From an uncultured Myxococcales bacterium (GTDB lineage Bacteria; Myxococcota; Myxococcia; Myxococcales; Myxococcaceae), in NCBI GenBank assembly GCA_903911905.1, contig CAIWFK010000135.1, forward strand, positions 1-63,670: 63,670 nt of DNA. The letters run 5' to 3'. Positions within the stretch are counted from its first letter, which is position 1; each line of letters starts with the position of its first letter. The notes below the pieces were generated by a model. That model saw nothing but the letters and a program-made list of their open reading frames with translations. It was not told the origin of the DNA and did no database searches. Shown here in pieces: positions 31,389-39,600 of this stretch. Both the position numbers and the translations under genes were made by a program.

Positions 31389-33307
31389 CGGCGGCCGTCG
31401 CGCTGGGGGCGAAGCCGACCGCGACCACCATCGCGCTGGTGGGTCGGCCGAATGCGGGCAAGAGCTCGCTCTACAACGCGCTGACCGGTGGCACCGCGCG
31501 GGTGGGCAATTTTCCGGGCATCACGGTCGACGTGCTCGAGGCCCAGGTGACCTTCGGCACTGGCGACGCGGTGACGGTGGTCGACCTGCCAGGCGTGTAT
31601 TCGGTCGAAGCCATCGCCGACCCCGAGAGTGACGAGGGTCACGCGCGGCGCTACCTCGACCGGCTCTCGAGCGCGGGGACCCCGCACCTGGTGGCGCAGG
31701 TGCTCGACGCGACGCACCTGCCGATGGGCCTGCGGTTGACGCTCGAGCTCAAGCGGCGCGGCGCGCCGATGGTGCTGCTGGCCACCCAGCACGACGAATT
31801 GATGCGGCGCGGGTCGATGCTCGACGCGAAGGCGTTGTCGGCGGCCCTGGGGCTGCCGGTGCTCGCGGTGAGCGCGCGCTCGCCCAACGTCAAGCAGCAG
31901 CTCGAGGCCTTCCTGGCCGACGCGGTGCGGGTGCGCGCGGTCGAGCCGACGCTGGTGACCGACGTCGACGCGCTGGCGGCGCAGGTGCTCAAGCCGCTGG
32001 GTGATTCGAAGGCCCAGGCGGCGGCGGTGCGGCGGCGCACCGAGCGCATGGATGCGCTGTTGTTGCACCCGGTGTTCGCGCCGTTCCTCTTCGTGGGGCT
32101 GATGACGGCGCTCTTCGCCGCGGTGTTCCTGGTCAGCGACCCTGTGACGGGGCTCATCGACCTGGTCAACCGCGCGCTGGGGGCCCGCCTCGAGAGCGCG
32201 CTGGGGCCGGGCTGGGTCAGTTCGCTGCTGGTCGACGGGGTGCTCGGCGGTGCGGGCACGGTGCTGGGGTTCCTGCCGCAGATCGTGATTCTGACCATGG
32301 CCATGGAGGTCATCGAGGCCTCGGGCTACCTGGCGCGTGGCACGTTCCTGGTCGACCGCATCTTGAAGCTGGCGGGGCTGGGCGGGCGCAGCTTCGTGCC
32401 CTTGCTGACCGCGCACGCGTGCGCCGTGCCGGCCATCACCTCGACGCGCATCATTCGCGACCCGGGGCAGCGGCTGCGCACGATGCTGGTGCTGCCGCTG
32501 ATGACCTGCAGCGCGCGCATTCCGACCTACGGCCTGCTCATCGGCACGTTCTTCGCGACCAGGGGGCCGGTCTTCAAGGGCGCCATGTTCGTGGGGCTGT
32601 ATGCGGCGGGCGCGCTGGCGGGCTTCGTGGCGTCGCTGGTGCTGGGCAAGACGGTGAAGCGGGCCGGGCGCTCGTTGCCCCTGGTGCTCGAGATGCCGGC
32701 GTACCGCAGGCCGCAGGCGAAGGTGGTGCTGCTGGCCGGCTGGCGGGCGGCGACGCGCTTCGTGCGCGACGTGGGCTCGGTGATTCTGGTGGCAACGGTG
32801 GTGTTGTGGGCGCTGCTCACCGTGCCGGGCCCGGGCAGTGCCGAGGCCTCGTTGCGCGCGCCTCCTGATTCGTCGCCGCGGGTGGTGGCGATGCACGGGT
32901 CCATCGCCGCGTTCGTGGGGCGTGCGCTCGAGCCGGTGACGCAGCCCGCGGGCTTCGACTGGCGCATCAACGTGGGGCTCATCGGCTCGGTGGGGGCGCG
33001 CGAGTTGATGGTGGGCACCATGGGCGTCATCTTCGGCATCGAGGGCGATGGCGACGAGGTTTCTCCGCTCTCGCAGAAGCTGCGCGACGCGAAGAGCCGC
33101 ACCGGCGCGCGGGCGTACGGCGTGCCCACGGGCCTCGCGTTGATGGCCTTCTTCGTCATCGCCTGTCAGTGCATGAGCACGCTGGCCGCGGTGCGGCGGG
33201 AGACGCGGTCGTGGCGCTGGCCCGCGTTCGTGTTCGGGTACACGTATTCGGTGGCCTGGGTGCTGGCGGTGGTGGTGTTCCAGGTCACGCGCGCGCTGGG
33301 CTGGTGA
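31385..33307 (+). CDS. feoB: ferrous iron transporter FeoB with variant motifs
   Basis: A protein of 640 residues, shorter than E. coli FeoB (773). The N-terminal G domain has G1 GRPNAGKSSLYNAL (20-33), G3 DLPGVYS (67-73) and a G4 that reads TQHD (134-137) where FeoB normally has N-x-x-D. A polytopic membrane domain follows (FLFVGLMTALFAAVFLV; LPQIVILTMAMEVIEASGYLARG; FVPLLTAHACAVPAI). The gate motif around Cys346 reads AHAC, not the usual GFGC. The second gate-type region CSARIPTYGLLIG is conserved. It takes up Fe2+ across the inner membrane. The frame upstream of 31385 is antisense-independent overlap with feoA and is not part of the gene. Confidence 0.9.
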   Translation: MTAAVALGAKPTATTIALVGRPNAGKSSLYNALTGGTARVGNFPGITVDVLEAQVTFGTGDAVTVVDLPGVYSVEAIADPESDEGHARRYLDRLSSAGTPHLVAQVLDATHLPMGLRLTLELKRRGAPMVLLATQHDELMRRGSMLDAKALSAALGLPVLAVSARSPNVKQQLEAFLADAVRVRAVEPTLVTDVDALAAQVLKPLGDSKAQAAAVRRRTERMDALLLHPVFAPFLFVGLMTALFAAVFLVSDPVTGLIDLVNRALGARLESALGPGWVSSLLVDGVLGGAGTVLGFLPQIVILTMAMEVIEASGYLARGTFLVDRILKLAGLGGRSFVPLLTAHACAVPAITSTRIIRDPGQRLRTMLVLPLMTCSARIPTYGLLIGTFFATRGPVFKGAMFVGLYAAGALAGFVASLVLGKTVKRAGRSLPLVLEMPAYRRPQAKVVLLAGWRAATRFVRDVGSVILVATVVLWALLTVPGPGSAEASLRAPPDSSPRVVAMHGSIAAFVGRALEPVTQPAGFDWRINVGLIGSVGARELMVGTMGVIFGIEGDGDEVSPLSQKLRDAKSRTGARAYGVPTGLALMAFFVIACQCMSTLAAVRRETRSWRWPAFVFGYTYSVAWVLAVVVFQVTRALGW

Positions 33308-33454
33308 AGGCGAGCGGTGCCATGCTCGGCGAGGCGCTGGAGGCGGCGGGTGCGCGCGGATGGCGAGCGACCGCAGATTTCAGTGGGCGCAGAGCGTCAA
33401 AACAGCCGTCATCGGTTCCGCCGTCCGCTGGTACGCCGGCGTCGGCCGTCGTCG

Positions 33455-33475
33455 ATTCATCGCTGGTCGATGAAT
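33455..33475. repeat. perfect 8-bp inverted repeat in the feoB downstream gap
   Basis: ATTCATCG (33455-33462), loop CTGGT, CGATGAAT (33468-33475). It lies in the 406-bp gap between feoB and the converging DUF6159 gene. No T-tract follows on either strand, so it is not an intrinsic terminator; a protein-binding site or RNA stem is possible. The rest of 33308-33713 contains no ORF with protein-like composition, no RNA gene and no other repeat that I can see. Confidence 0.4.
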
Positions 33476-33713
33476 TCGTGACACGCGAGCGAACAGACCG
33501 TCGCACCGAGGGGCTCGTGGGTTCTCGGCGTGGAGGCGGGCCTTCATGGAAACCCTCGCCACCGAGGCTCGACGCTGCGGCAACGCAGTCGACCGTCGAA
33601 GTCCGTACCTGCGTCGGCTCGAAGCGCGCGCGCGTGGTCTTCTTGCGAACCGCCAGCGTTCGTCAGTGGCGCTCCCACTCGCTGGTCGCGCCGAAGCCCG
33701 ACCAGCGGGCGCC

Positions 33714-34553
33714 TCAGCCCTTCGGGCGGAAGGCGTTGGTCACCATGTCGTTCGAGAACCCGGCGCCCATCGTGCCCTCGGCGGCGTACTGGTAGAGCGC
33801 CGCGGTGTAGATGCCCGAGAGCGTGGCGTTGACGATGCCCACCGCCACCAGCGCACCGACGAAGGCCAGGCCCACGGCGATCATCAGCGGCACCGAGTGC
33901 GAGCTGACGGCCACGAACCCCAGCGGCACGAAGAGCACCACGATGGCGAAGCTGATCGCGCTGGTGATGGTGCCGATGCCGAAGTTGCCCACCACCTGCT
34001 CACCCCAGGTCTGCTTGAGCAGCGAGGTGCTGCGCTTGACCGCATCGAGCGGGCCAACCTCTTCGCTGACCAGCACCGGCACCGCGAGGAAGGTGGCCAG
34101 GTTCCACGCCATGCCGAAGAGGCCCGACACGATGCGGCCCAGCAGCCCGGCGCGCTCCTGAATGGCGCGCAGAAACATGCCCACCGTGGCCGAGATGAGC
34201 GCGTACTGTAGAATCAGCCCCACCTTGCCGCTGGCGATGCGGAAGCCGTCGGCCACCGTCGGGTCGCCGCCACGCAGGCGAATGAGCGCGGCGCCGATGA
34301 GCGCGGCGTTGCAGAAGAAGATGACGAAGTAGGTGGTGGTGTAGAAGGCGAACCCCACGATGATGCCCAGCGGCCCGTTGGTGAGCTTCTGCTCGGCGCC
34401 CTGCACCAGAATCATGGGCAGCACGAAGGTGGCGGTCACCAGCAGCGACGCCACGAACGAGACGATGGGGAAGACCACCAGTTCCTTGTCGGCGGACAGC
34501 ACGTTGGCGCTGGCGCGAGCGAGTTCCCAACTGTTCGAGAGGCGACGAAACAT
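33714..34553 (-). CDS. DUF6159-like polytopic membrane protein
   Basis: A protein of 279 residues from the ATG at 34553 (MFRRLSNSWELARASANVL). The N-terminus with SADKELVVFPIVSFVASL is typical of the DUF6159 family as I recall it. There are about six hydrophobic segments: FPIVSFVASLLVTATFVLP, GPLGIIVGFAFYTTTYFVIF, GLFGMAWNLATFLAVPVLV, ISFAIVVLFVPLGFVAV, LMIAVGLAFVGALVAVG. Between them is a charged loop EEVGPLDAVKRSTSLLKQTWG. Function of the family is unknown. The gene is divergent from the hydrolase at 34662. Confidence 0.8.
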   Translation of the reverse strand: MFRRLSNSWELARASANVLSADKELVVFPIVSFVASLLVTATFVLPMILVQGAEQKLTNGPLGIIVGFAFYTTTYFVIFFCNAALIGAALIRLRGGDPTVADGFRIASGKVGLILQYALISATVGMFLRAIQERAGLLGRIVSGLFGMAWNLATFLAVPVLVSEEVGPLDAVKRSTSLLKQTWGEQVVGNFGIGTITSAISFAIVVLFVPLGFVAVSSHSVPLMIAVGLAFVGALVAVGIVNATLSGIYTAALYQYAAEGTMGAGFSNDMVTNAFRPKG

Positions 34554-34661
34554 GTTCAGCCCTCCAGGGTGATGGACTTCGAAGATGCTACGCCGAACGG
34601 TGGGGCGCATTGCAGCCGAATGCGCAACCGGCCTGAATCTGTGGAAGGCTCGACGCCGGTG

Positions 34662-35504
34662 ATGTCCTTTTCGGTGGTGCAGCTGCTGGTCGCGCTGGTC
34701 GCAAGCCAGGTCGACGGAGGGGTCGACGCGGGCGTGGTGGTCGACCCGCCTTCGCCTGCCGCTGCGCTCGTCGCCCGCACCACCGAGCACGAGTTCGTCG
34801 ACGAGCTGCTCGACGACGGTCGTCACCAACGCCTGGGCACGAAGGACAAGGGGCCGGTGCACGTGTGGCGGCCGCGCGGGTACAAGCCCCAGACCGCTGC
34901 CACCATCGTCTACGTGCACGGGTTCTACACCGACGTCGACCGCGCGATGATCGAGCACAACCTGGCCGGGCAGTTTCGCGACTCGGGGCGCAACGCGCTC
35001 TTCATCGTGCCCGAGACCCGCAGCGGCGGCCGCGACCCCATCTACTGGCCCGACCTCGACGTGCTGCTGCAGACGGTGACCAGGCGGCTGAAGATCGAAT
35101 TGCCCAAAGGGCCCATCGTGGTGGTCGGGCATTCTGGTGCCTACAAGACCATCGCCTCGTGGCTGACCCACGAGCAGTTGGCGCAGGTGCTGCTGGTCGA
35201 CGGGCTGTACGGCAGCGACGACGACTTCCGCAAATGGCTGGCGCCCGAGAAGGACGCCGACAAGGCCCCGCCGCTGCCCCGCCAGTTGGTGCTGGTCGGC
35301 TACGACACCCAGACCCGCGTCGAATGGTTCATTCGCAAGCACGGGGTGGCGTTGACCTTCGACACGCTGCCCTACCTGTACGACGAACTGCCGACGGCGG
35401 CGAAGAAGGCCCCGCTCATTTCCCTGCAGAGCGAACGGTTCGACCACATGGGGCTCATCACCCAGGGCCGGCTGGTGCCGTGGCTGCTGCACGTCTTCCG
35501 GTGA
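34662..35504 (+). CDS. exported alpha/beta-hydrolase-like protein
   Basis: A protein of 280 residues from the ATG at 34662 (MSFSVVQLLVALVASQVDGG), which begins a signal-peptide-like segment followed by an Asp-Ala-Gly linker. The alpha/beta-hydrolase core is readable: strand plus oxyanion region IVYVHGFYTD, nucleophile elbow VVVGHSGAYKTI (G-H-S-G-A, so the last Gly is Ala) and a late SERFDHMGLITQ with a candidate catalytic His. Substrate cannot be told; esterase or peptidase activity is possible. Only four bases separate it from the next gene, suggesting co-transcription. Confidence 0.72.
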   Translation: MSFSVVQLLVALVASQVDGGVDAGVVVDPPSPAAALVARTTEHEFVDELLDDGRHQRLGTKDKGPVHVWRPRGYKPQTAATIVYVHGFYTDVDRAMIEHNLAGQFRDSGRNALFIVPETRSGGRDPIYWPDLDVLLQTVTRRLKIELPKGPIVVVGHSGAYKTIASWLTHEQLAQVLLVDGLYGSDDDFRKWLAPEKDADKAPPLPRQLVLVGYDTQTRVEWFIRKHGVALTFDTLPYLYDELPTAAKKAPLISLQSERFDHMGLITQGRLVPWLLHVFR

Positions 35505-35508
35505 CGAC

Positions 35509-36432
35509 ATGGCGCGCAACCGCGAACTGGCCCGCATCGATTCGGCGACCCTCGAGCAACTGACCACGCGCTTTCCCGCGCAGTGGGACGTGGTGGGCCC
35601 GAAGCTGGTCGAGGTCTCGAAGCAGGGGCCCGCGGCGCTCGAGCAGTTGGTGCGCGCGGCGCGGTCGAGCGCCAATGGGTGGCGCGAGAAGATCGCCGCC
35701 TCGCACGGCAACCCGCAGGTGCTCGAGGCCGGGCTCCCGGCCGTGGTCGCCGCGCGCATGACCGTGCTCTCGGTCGAGCAGATGCTGCAGGCCGCGGCCA
35801 CCGGAGTGGTCGAAGGGCCGGTGCGCCTGGGGTTGTGGAGCGGGTTGCTCATTCAGAACCTGCTCTTTTCCAGGGGGCTCGAGCGCAAGCCCGCCTCACT
35901 CACCGCGTTTCGCCTGCTCTGGCCGCTGGTGATCGATCGCCGCAAGCTGATGCCGCTGGTGCAGCAGCGGGGCATCTACTGTTTCTATTCGAAGGAACTG
36001 GTCTCGGCGCTGGCCGGCCTGCTCGGGTCGCGGCCCACGGTCGAATTGGCGGCCGGAGACGGTACGCTCAGTCGGTTCCTGTCGCGAGCGGGCGTGTCCA
36101 TTCGCGCCACCGACGACTTCAGTTGGTCCCACGCGGTGACCTACCCCGCAGACGTCGAGAAGCTCGACGCGGTGCGGGCCCTCTCGACGCACCAGCCCAC
36201 GGCGGTGGTGTGCAGCTTTCCGCCGCCCAACAACACGTTCGAGCAGCGCGTGCTCGCCGACCCGCGCGTCGAGCGCTACCTGGTGGTGACGACCAGGCAC
36301 CGCTTCGCGGCGGGCACCTGGAGCGCGTATGAGCAGGCGAAGGGCTGGTCGTGGCGGGTGGACGAGACGCTCTCGCGCCTGGTGCTGCCGCCCGAGGTCG
36401 ACCCGGCGGTGCTGGTGTTCGAGCGCAGCTGA
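35509..36432 (+). CDS. methyltransferase-like protein
   Basis: A protein of 307 residues. The C-terminal half has a class I methyltransferase look: VELAAGDGTLSRFLSRAG (motif I, E-x-A-x-G-x-G-x-L, about 181-198), IRATDDFSWSH (an acidic end of strand 2) and TAVVCSFPPPNNTFEQRVL (motif IV-like). The N-terminal 170 residues are helical (EQLVRAARSSANGWREKIA; QQRGIYCFYSKELVSAL) and may bind substrate. It follows the hydrolase by four bases. No named family recognised. Catalytic activity is inferred only from motif I. Confidence 0.62.
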   Translation: MARNRELARIDSATLEQLTTRFPAQWDVVGPKLVEVSKQGPAALEQLVRAARSSANGWREKIAASHGNPQVLEAGLPAVVAARMTVLSVEQMLQAAATGVVEGPVRLGLWSGLLIQNLLFSRGLERKPASLTAFRLLWPLVIDRRKLMPLVQQRGIYCFYSKELVSALAGLLGSRPTVELAAGDGTLSRFLSRAGVSIRATDDFSWSHAVTYPADVEKLDAVRALSTHQPTAVVCSFPPPNNTFEQRVLADPRVERYLVVTTRHRFAAGTWSAYEQAKGWSWRVDETLSRLVLPPEVDPAVLVFERS

Positions 36433-36585
36433 GGTCTGGGGCGAATTCAATTCGTGTCGACCGTGATTTGAATCGCGTTCGGTGCCTGTCGTGGTTCTGG
36501 TTGCGCGCACCTGGCGTTGGCACCGCGCGTGCTCTGCACCGCCCCCATCGCCGTCGCTTCAGACGGCACGGAAGGGGAGGTCGTC

Positions 36586-38421
36586 ATGGCTGCCACGCAT
36601 TCGAAATCGGTTCGGCTCACGCCGTTCGCCCGCATCTTCATGGGGCTGATTGGCGCCACGAGTCTTGGCTACGTGGCGATGCGTCAGGGGCTGTTCGAGC
36701 GGTTGGCGCCGCACGCGAAGGTGCGCGCGGCCGTCACGCCGACCCAGGCGTCGTTGCCCGCGTTCGTCGAAGGGGCGGGTAGCCCGTCGACGGCGTTCAC
36801 CGCGAAGCTGCCCGAGACCGCGCCCGGGTGCGCGAGCGCGCCCGAGGTGCGCATGGAGGTGTGGGCGTGGAATGCCCAGATGGGGTTGATGCTGGCCACC
36901 GGCGGGCCGCAGGCGACGGTCGGCAGTGCCATGTGCGCGCACGGCGTGAACCTGCGCCTGCTGCGGCAGGACGACGGCACCAAGATGCGCGAGGACCTGG
37001 TGGCGTTCGCCACGGCGCTGAAGAACGGCGATTCCCAGCCGAAGGCCGGTACGGCCTTCGTCGCCATCATGGGTGATGGCAGCGCGGCCTTCGTGTCCGA
37101 GCTCGATGCGGTGCTCGAGAAGCTCGGCCCCGGCTACCGGGCGAAGGTGGTGGGCAGTGCGGGGTACTCGTGGGGCGAGGACAAGTTCATGGGTCCTCCT
37201 GCGTGGCGTGAGCGCCCCGCGGCGTCGAAGGGCGGCCTGGTGGCGGGCGTGCTGCGCGACGGCGACTGGAACATCGCGCAGAAGTGGCTGGGCGAGAACC
37301 GGCTGTGCACCAACCCCGACGAACACACCTGGGACCCCGCATGCCTGAACTGGTTCTCGACGCCGGGGTACGTCGAGGCGGCGCAGGCGTACGTCGCCGG
37401 CACCTGCGAGGAACGTGCGGTGGTGCACGCGGGCGTGCCGACCGGCGAGCGTCGCAAGGTCTGTGTCGACGGCGTGGTGACCTGGACGCCGGGTGACGTG
37501 ATGGTGGCGCAGAAGAAGGGTGGGCTGGTGTCGATCGTCTCGACGCGCGAGTACCGCGGGCAGATGCCGCACGTCATCATCGGCATCGACCGGTGGCTGC
37601 AGGACAACCGGGCCACGGTCGAGGGGCTGCTGGCGGCGATGTTCGAGGGCGCCGAGCAGGTGAAGACCACCCCGCAGGCTCTCGCGGCGGCCGCGCAGAT
37701 CAGCGCGACCGTGTACGGCGAGGAAACCGGCGCGTACTGGGCGAAGTACTTCGCGGGCGTGCAGGAAAAGGACGCGCAGGGGCTCACCGTCGAGCTGGGT
37801 GGCTCGAGGGTGAACGGCCTGGCCGACGACCTGCAGCTCTTCGGCGTCACGCAGTATGCGCCGGGGTCGACCAACCTGTTCGCGGCCACCTACACGGTGT
37901 TCGGGAACCTGGTCGTCGCGCAGTACCCCGACCTGGTGCCTCGGGTGCTCCCGGTGAGCGAGGTGCTCGACGTGTCGTACGTCACGGCGCTCGCCGCGCG
38001 ACAGGGGGTGCACGTGCCGGCCGACCTGCCCCGCTTCGCGGCCGCCGAGCCGCTGCGCCAGGTGGTCAGCCGTGGGGCGTGGACCATCGCGTTCGCTCCG
38101 GGCAGCGCGCAGTTCGTCGAGTCGTCGAAGGCCGAGCTCGACGCGTTGTTCGACACGCTGGTCATCGCCAACGGCGCGGCCGTCGAGGTGCATGGGCACA
38201 CCGACAGCCAGGGCGACCCGAAGGTGAACCTGTCGTTGTCGGAAGCGCGGGCGTTCGCGGTCAAGCAGTACCTGGAGGCGCGGTCGGCCGCGAACTTCCC
38301 CCAGGGGCGCGTGCGGGTGTTCGCGCACGGGCAGCAGAACCCGGTGGCGCCCAATGGAACGCCCGAGGGCCGGGCGCAGAACCGGCGGGTGGAGATCGTG
38401 CTGGGCACGACCGCGTCGTGA
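36586..38421 (+). CDS. ABC-type substrate-binding protein fused to an OmpA peptidoglycan-binding domain
   Basis: A protein of 611 residues from the ATG at 36586, preceded by GGGGAGG at 36574-36580. An N-terminal uncleaved anchor (FARIFMGLIGATSLGYVAM, about 14-32) is followed by a region resembling SsuA/NMT1-type periplasmic binding proteins (MGLMLATGGPQATV; VVGSAGYSWGEDKFMGP; GLVAGVLRDGDWNIAQKWL). The last 110 residues form an OmpA-like domain: AFAPGSAQFVESSKAELDAL, VEVHGHTDSQGDPKVNLSLS, RAFAVKQYLEA and RAQNRRVEIVL, with the family's Asp and Arg that contact diaminopimelate. The binding protein should be tethered to both inner membrane and wall. ABC permease and ATPase genes follow. Substrate unknown. 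Confidence 0.78.
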   Translation: MAATHSKSVRLTPFARIFMGLIGATSLGYVAMRQGLFERLAPHAKVRAAVTPTQASLPAFVEGAGSPSTAFTAKLPETAPGCASAPEVRMEVWAWNAQMGLMLATGGPQATVGSAMCAHGVNLRLLRQDDGTKMREDLVAFATALKNGDSQPKAGTAFVAIMGDGSAAFVSELDAVLEKLGPGYRAKVVGSAGYSWGEDKFMGPPAWRERPAASKGGLVAGVLRDGDWNIAQKWLGENRLCTNPDEHTWDPACLNWFSTPGYVEAAQAYVAGTCEERAVVHAGVPTGERRKVCVDGVVTWTPGDVMVAQKKGGLVSIVSTREYRGQMPHVIIGIDRWLQDNRATVEGLLAAMFEGAEQVKTTPQALAAAAQISATVYGEETGAYWAKYFAGVQEKDAQGLTVELGGSRVNGLADDLQLFGVTQYAPGSTNLFAATYTVFGNLVVAQYPDLVPRVLPVSEVLDVSYVTALAARQGVHVPADLPRFAAAEPLRQVVSRGAWTIAFAPGSAQFVESSKAELDALFDTLVIANGAAVEVHGHTDSQGDPKVNLSLSEARAFAVKQYLEARSAANFPQGRVRVFAHGQQNPVAPNGTPEGRAQNRRVEIVLGTTAS

Positions 38422-38539
38422 GTGGCTCGAGGTCGAACGAGGTCGAGCACGAGGCCTGAAGGCAGGAGCACGGGCGACCGCAGGGCGGGTCGCTCGGGCT
38501 CCTGGCTGTGGCGGTACGACCTGGTCGGGCGCCGCGGGG

Positions 38540-38555
38540 AACTGGGCGCCCAGTT
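38540..38555. promoter_or_regulatory. palindromic operator-like element A, copy 1
   Basis: AACTGGGCGCCCAGTT, a perfect 16-bp palindrome, in the 378-bp non-coding stretch between the binding-protein and permease genes. The core ACTGGGCGCCCAGT recurs at 38756 and 41530. No other gene or RNA is evident in this stretch. The centre-to-centre distance to copy 2 is 215 bp, which would allow looping. Confidence 0.6.
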
Positions 38556-38700
38556 GGGCCTGAGTGCGGCTCGAGGCCCAACGCCCGGCGCGTTCGCGCT
38601 CGTGCGCCGGGTGGGAGGCACGTCGTGGCGCGTGGGCGCGGCTGTGCGGTGGTGGGTGTCGACGGGCCAGCGCCCGCGTGCGCTGGCATCGTCGGTGTCC

Positions 38701-38727
38701 AGAATGTGAGTCTTTGCTCACGATTCT
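38701..38727. promoter_or_regulatory. inverted-repeat element B, copy 1
   Basis: AGAATGTGAG (38701-38710), TCTTTG, CTCACGATTCT (38717-38727): the arms match over ten bases with one bulged C. The core AATGTGAG-N5-GCTC recurs upstream of the permease gene at 41575. It lies about 73 bp before the ABC permease ATG, so it may overlap the promoter. Confidence 0.55.
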
Positions 38728-38755
38728 GTCGAGGAGCGGTGGGACCACGCCCCTC

Positions 38756-38769
38756 ACTGGGCGCCCAGT
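38756..38769. promoter_or_regulatory. palindromic operator-like element A, copy 2
   Basis: ACTGGGCGCCCAGT ends 30 bp before the ATG of the ABC permease (38800), just upstream of its CAGGAGC ribosome-binding site. It is identical in its 14-bp core to the copies at 38541 and 41530. Confidence 0.6.
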
Positions 38770-38799
38770 TGGCGCGGGTGGTTCACCAGGAGCGTCGTC

Positions 38800-39600
38800 A
38801 TGAGTGCCGCCTCCCTGCGCGCCGCCTTCACGCCCAATCGAGTGGTCTCCCGCTCGACCGTCGCCGTGCTGGTGGGTGCCCAGGCCGCGCTGCTGGCGCT
38901 GCTCTGGGTGAAGAGCCCCCTCGAGGCGGTACCGGGGCCGCTCGCCGTGGTGGGCGCGCTGCGCGAGCTGTGGTTCGAGCAGGGGCTGGGGCCGGCCCTG
39001 GCGGTGAGCCTGTCGACCAGCCTCGAAGCGCTGGTGCTGGCCACCGTGCTGTCGCTGGGGCTCGCGTACGCGTCGGTCGTGCCGGCGTTCCGGCCGTTGG
39101 CAGGGGTCGTCAGTCGGGGTCGGTTTCTGGGGCTCTCGGGGCTGACCTTCGTCTTCATGCTCTCGCTCGGAGGTGGGCAGCCGCTGCGCCTGGCGTTGTT
39201 GGTCTTCGGGCTGACGGTGTTCCTCACCACCTCGTTGGTGGCCGAGGTGGCGGCGATTCCGCGAGCGCGGTTCGACCACGCGCGCACGTTGCGCATGCGC
39301 GAATGGCGGGTGGTCTGGGAAGTGGTGGTGCTGGGCACCGCCGACCGCGCGCTCGAGGTGGTGCGGCAGAACGCGGCCATCGGGTGGACGCTGTTGACCA
39401 CCGTCGAAGGGCTGACGCGCGCCGAGGGCGGGGTGGGCACGTTGTTGCTCGACCAGAACAAACACCTGCACCTGGCCGAGGTGTTCGCGTTGCAGGCGGT
39501 GATTCTGGCGGTGGGCCTGGGGCAGGACGCGGCGCTGGGGTGGTTGCGCCGGGCGGTGTGTCCGTGGGTGGGTGACTCGAAGGGACGGGGGTCGTCATGA
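38800..39600 (+). CDS. ABC transporter permease (SsuC/TauC-like)
   Basis: A protein of 266 residues with about five to six membrane segments (VAVLVGAQAALLALLWV; LEALVLATVLSLGLAYASVV; FLGLSGLTFVFMLSLGGG; LALLVFGLTVFLTTSLVAEV). The EAA-like cytoplasmic loop is seen in DHARTLRMREWRVVWEVVVLGTADRAL (contacts the ATPase), here in pieces HARTLRM and WEVVVLGTAD. The architecture matches the importer group that carries nitrate, sulfonates or taurine. Its stop overlaps the ATG of the ATPase gene (ATGA, 39597-39600). It should pair with the OmpA-fused binding protein encoded upstream. Elements A and B lie in the leader. Confidence 0.78.
   Translation: MSAASLRAAFTPNRVVSRSTVAVLVGAQAALLALLWVKSPLEAVPGPLAVVGALRELWFEQGLGPALAVSLSTSLEALVLATVLSLGLAYASVVPAFRPLAGVVSRGRFLGLSGLTFVFMLSLGGGQPLRLALLVFGLTVFLTTSLVAEVAAIPRARFDHARTLRMREWRVVWEVVVLGTADRALEVVRQNAAIGWTLLTTVEGLTRAEGGVGTLLLDQNKHLHLAEVFALQAVILAVGLGQDAALGWLRRAVCPWVGDSKGRGSS

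Noticed and set aside
38422-38709. Possible small gene (95 codons) after the binding-protein gene
   Set aside because: Arg/Ser/Gly-rich with no hydrophobic core, no ribosome-binding site, and it runs through the element A palindrome.
38701-38727. CRP site (TGTGA-N6-TCACA)
   Set aside because: The half sites TGTGA and TCACG are eight bases apart, not six, and the second half differs; kept as an unnamed inverted repeat.
36559-39471. Long open frame on the minus strand (about 970 codons) across the ABC binding-protein region
   Set aside because: It is antisense to a well-supported gene, is Arg/His/Gly-rich without domains, and is a by-product of high GC content.
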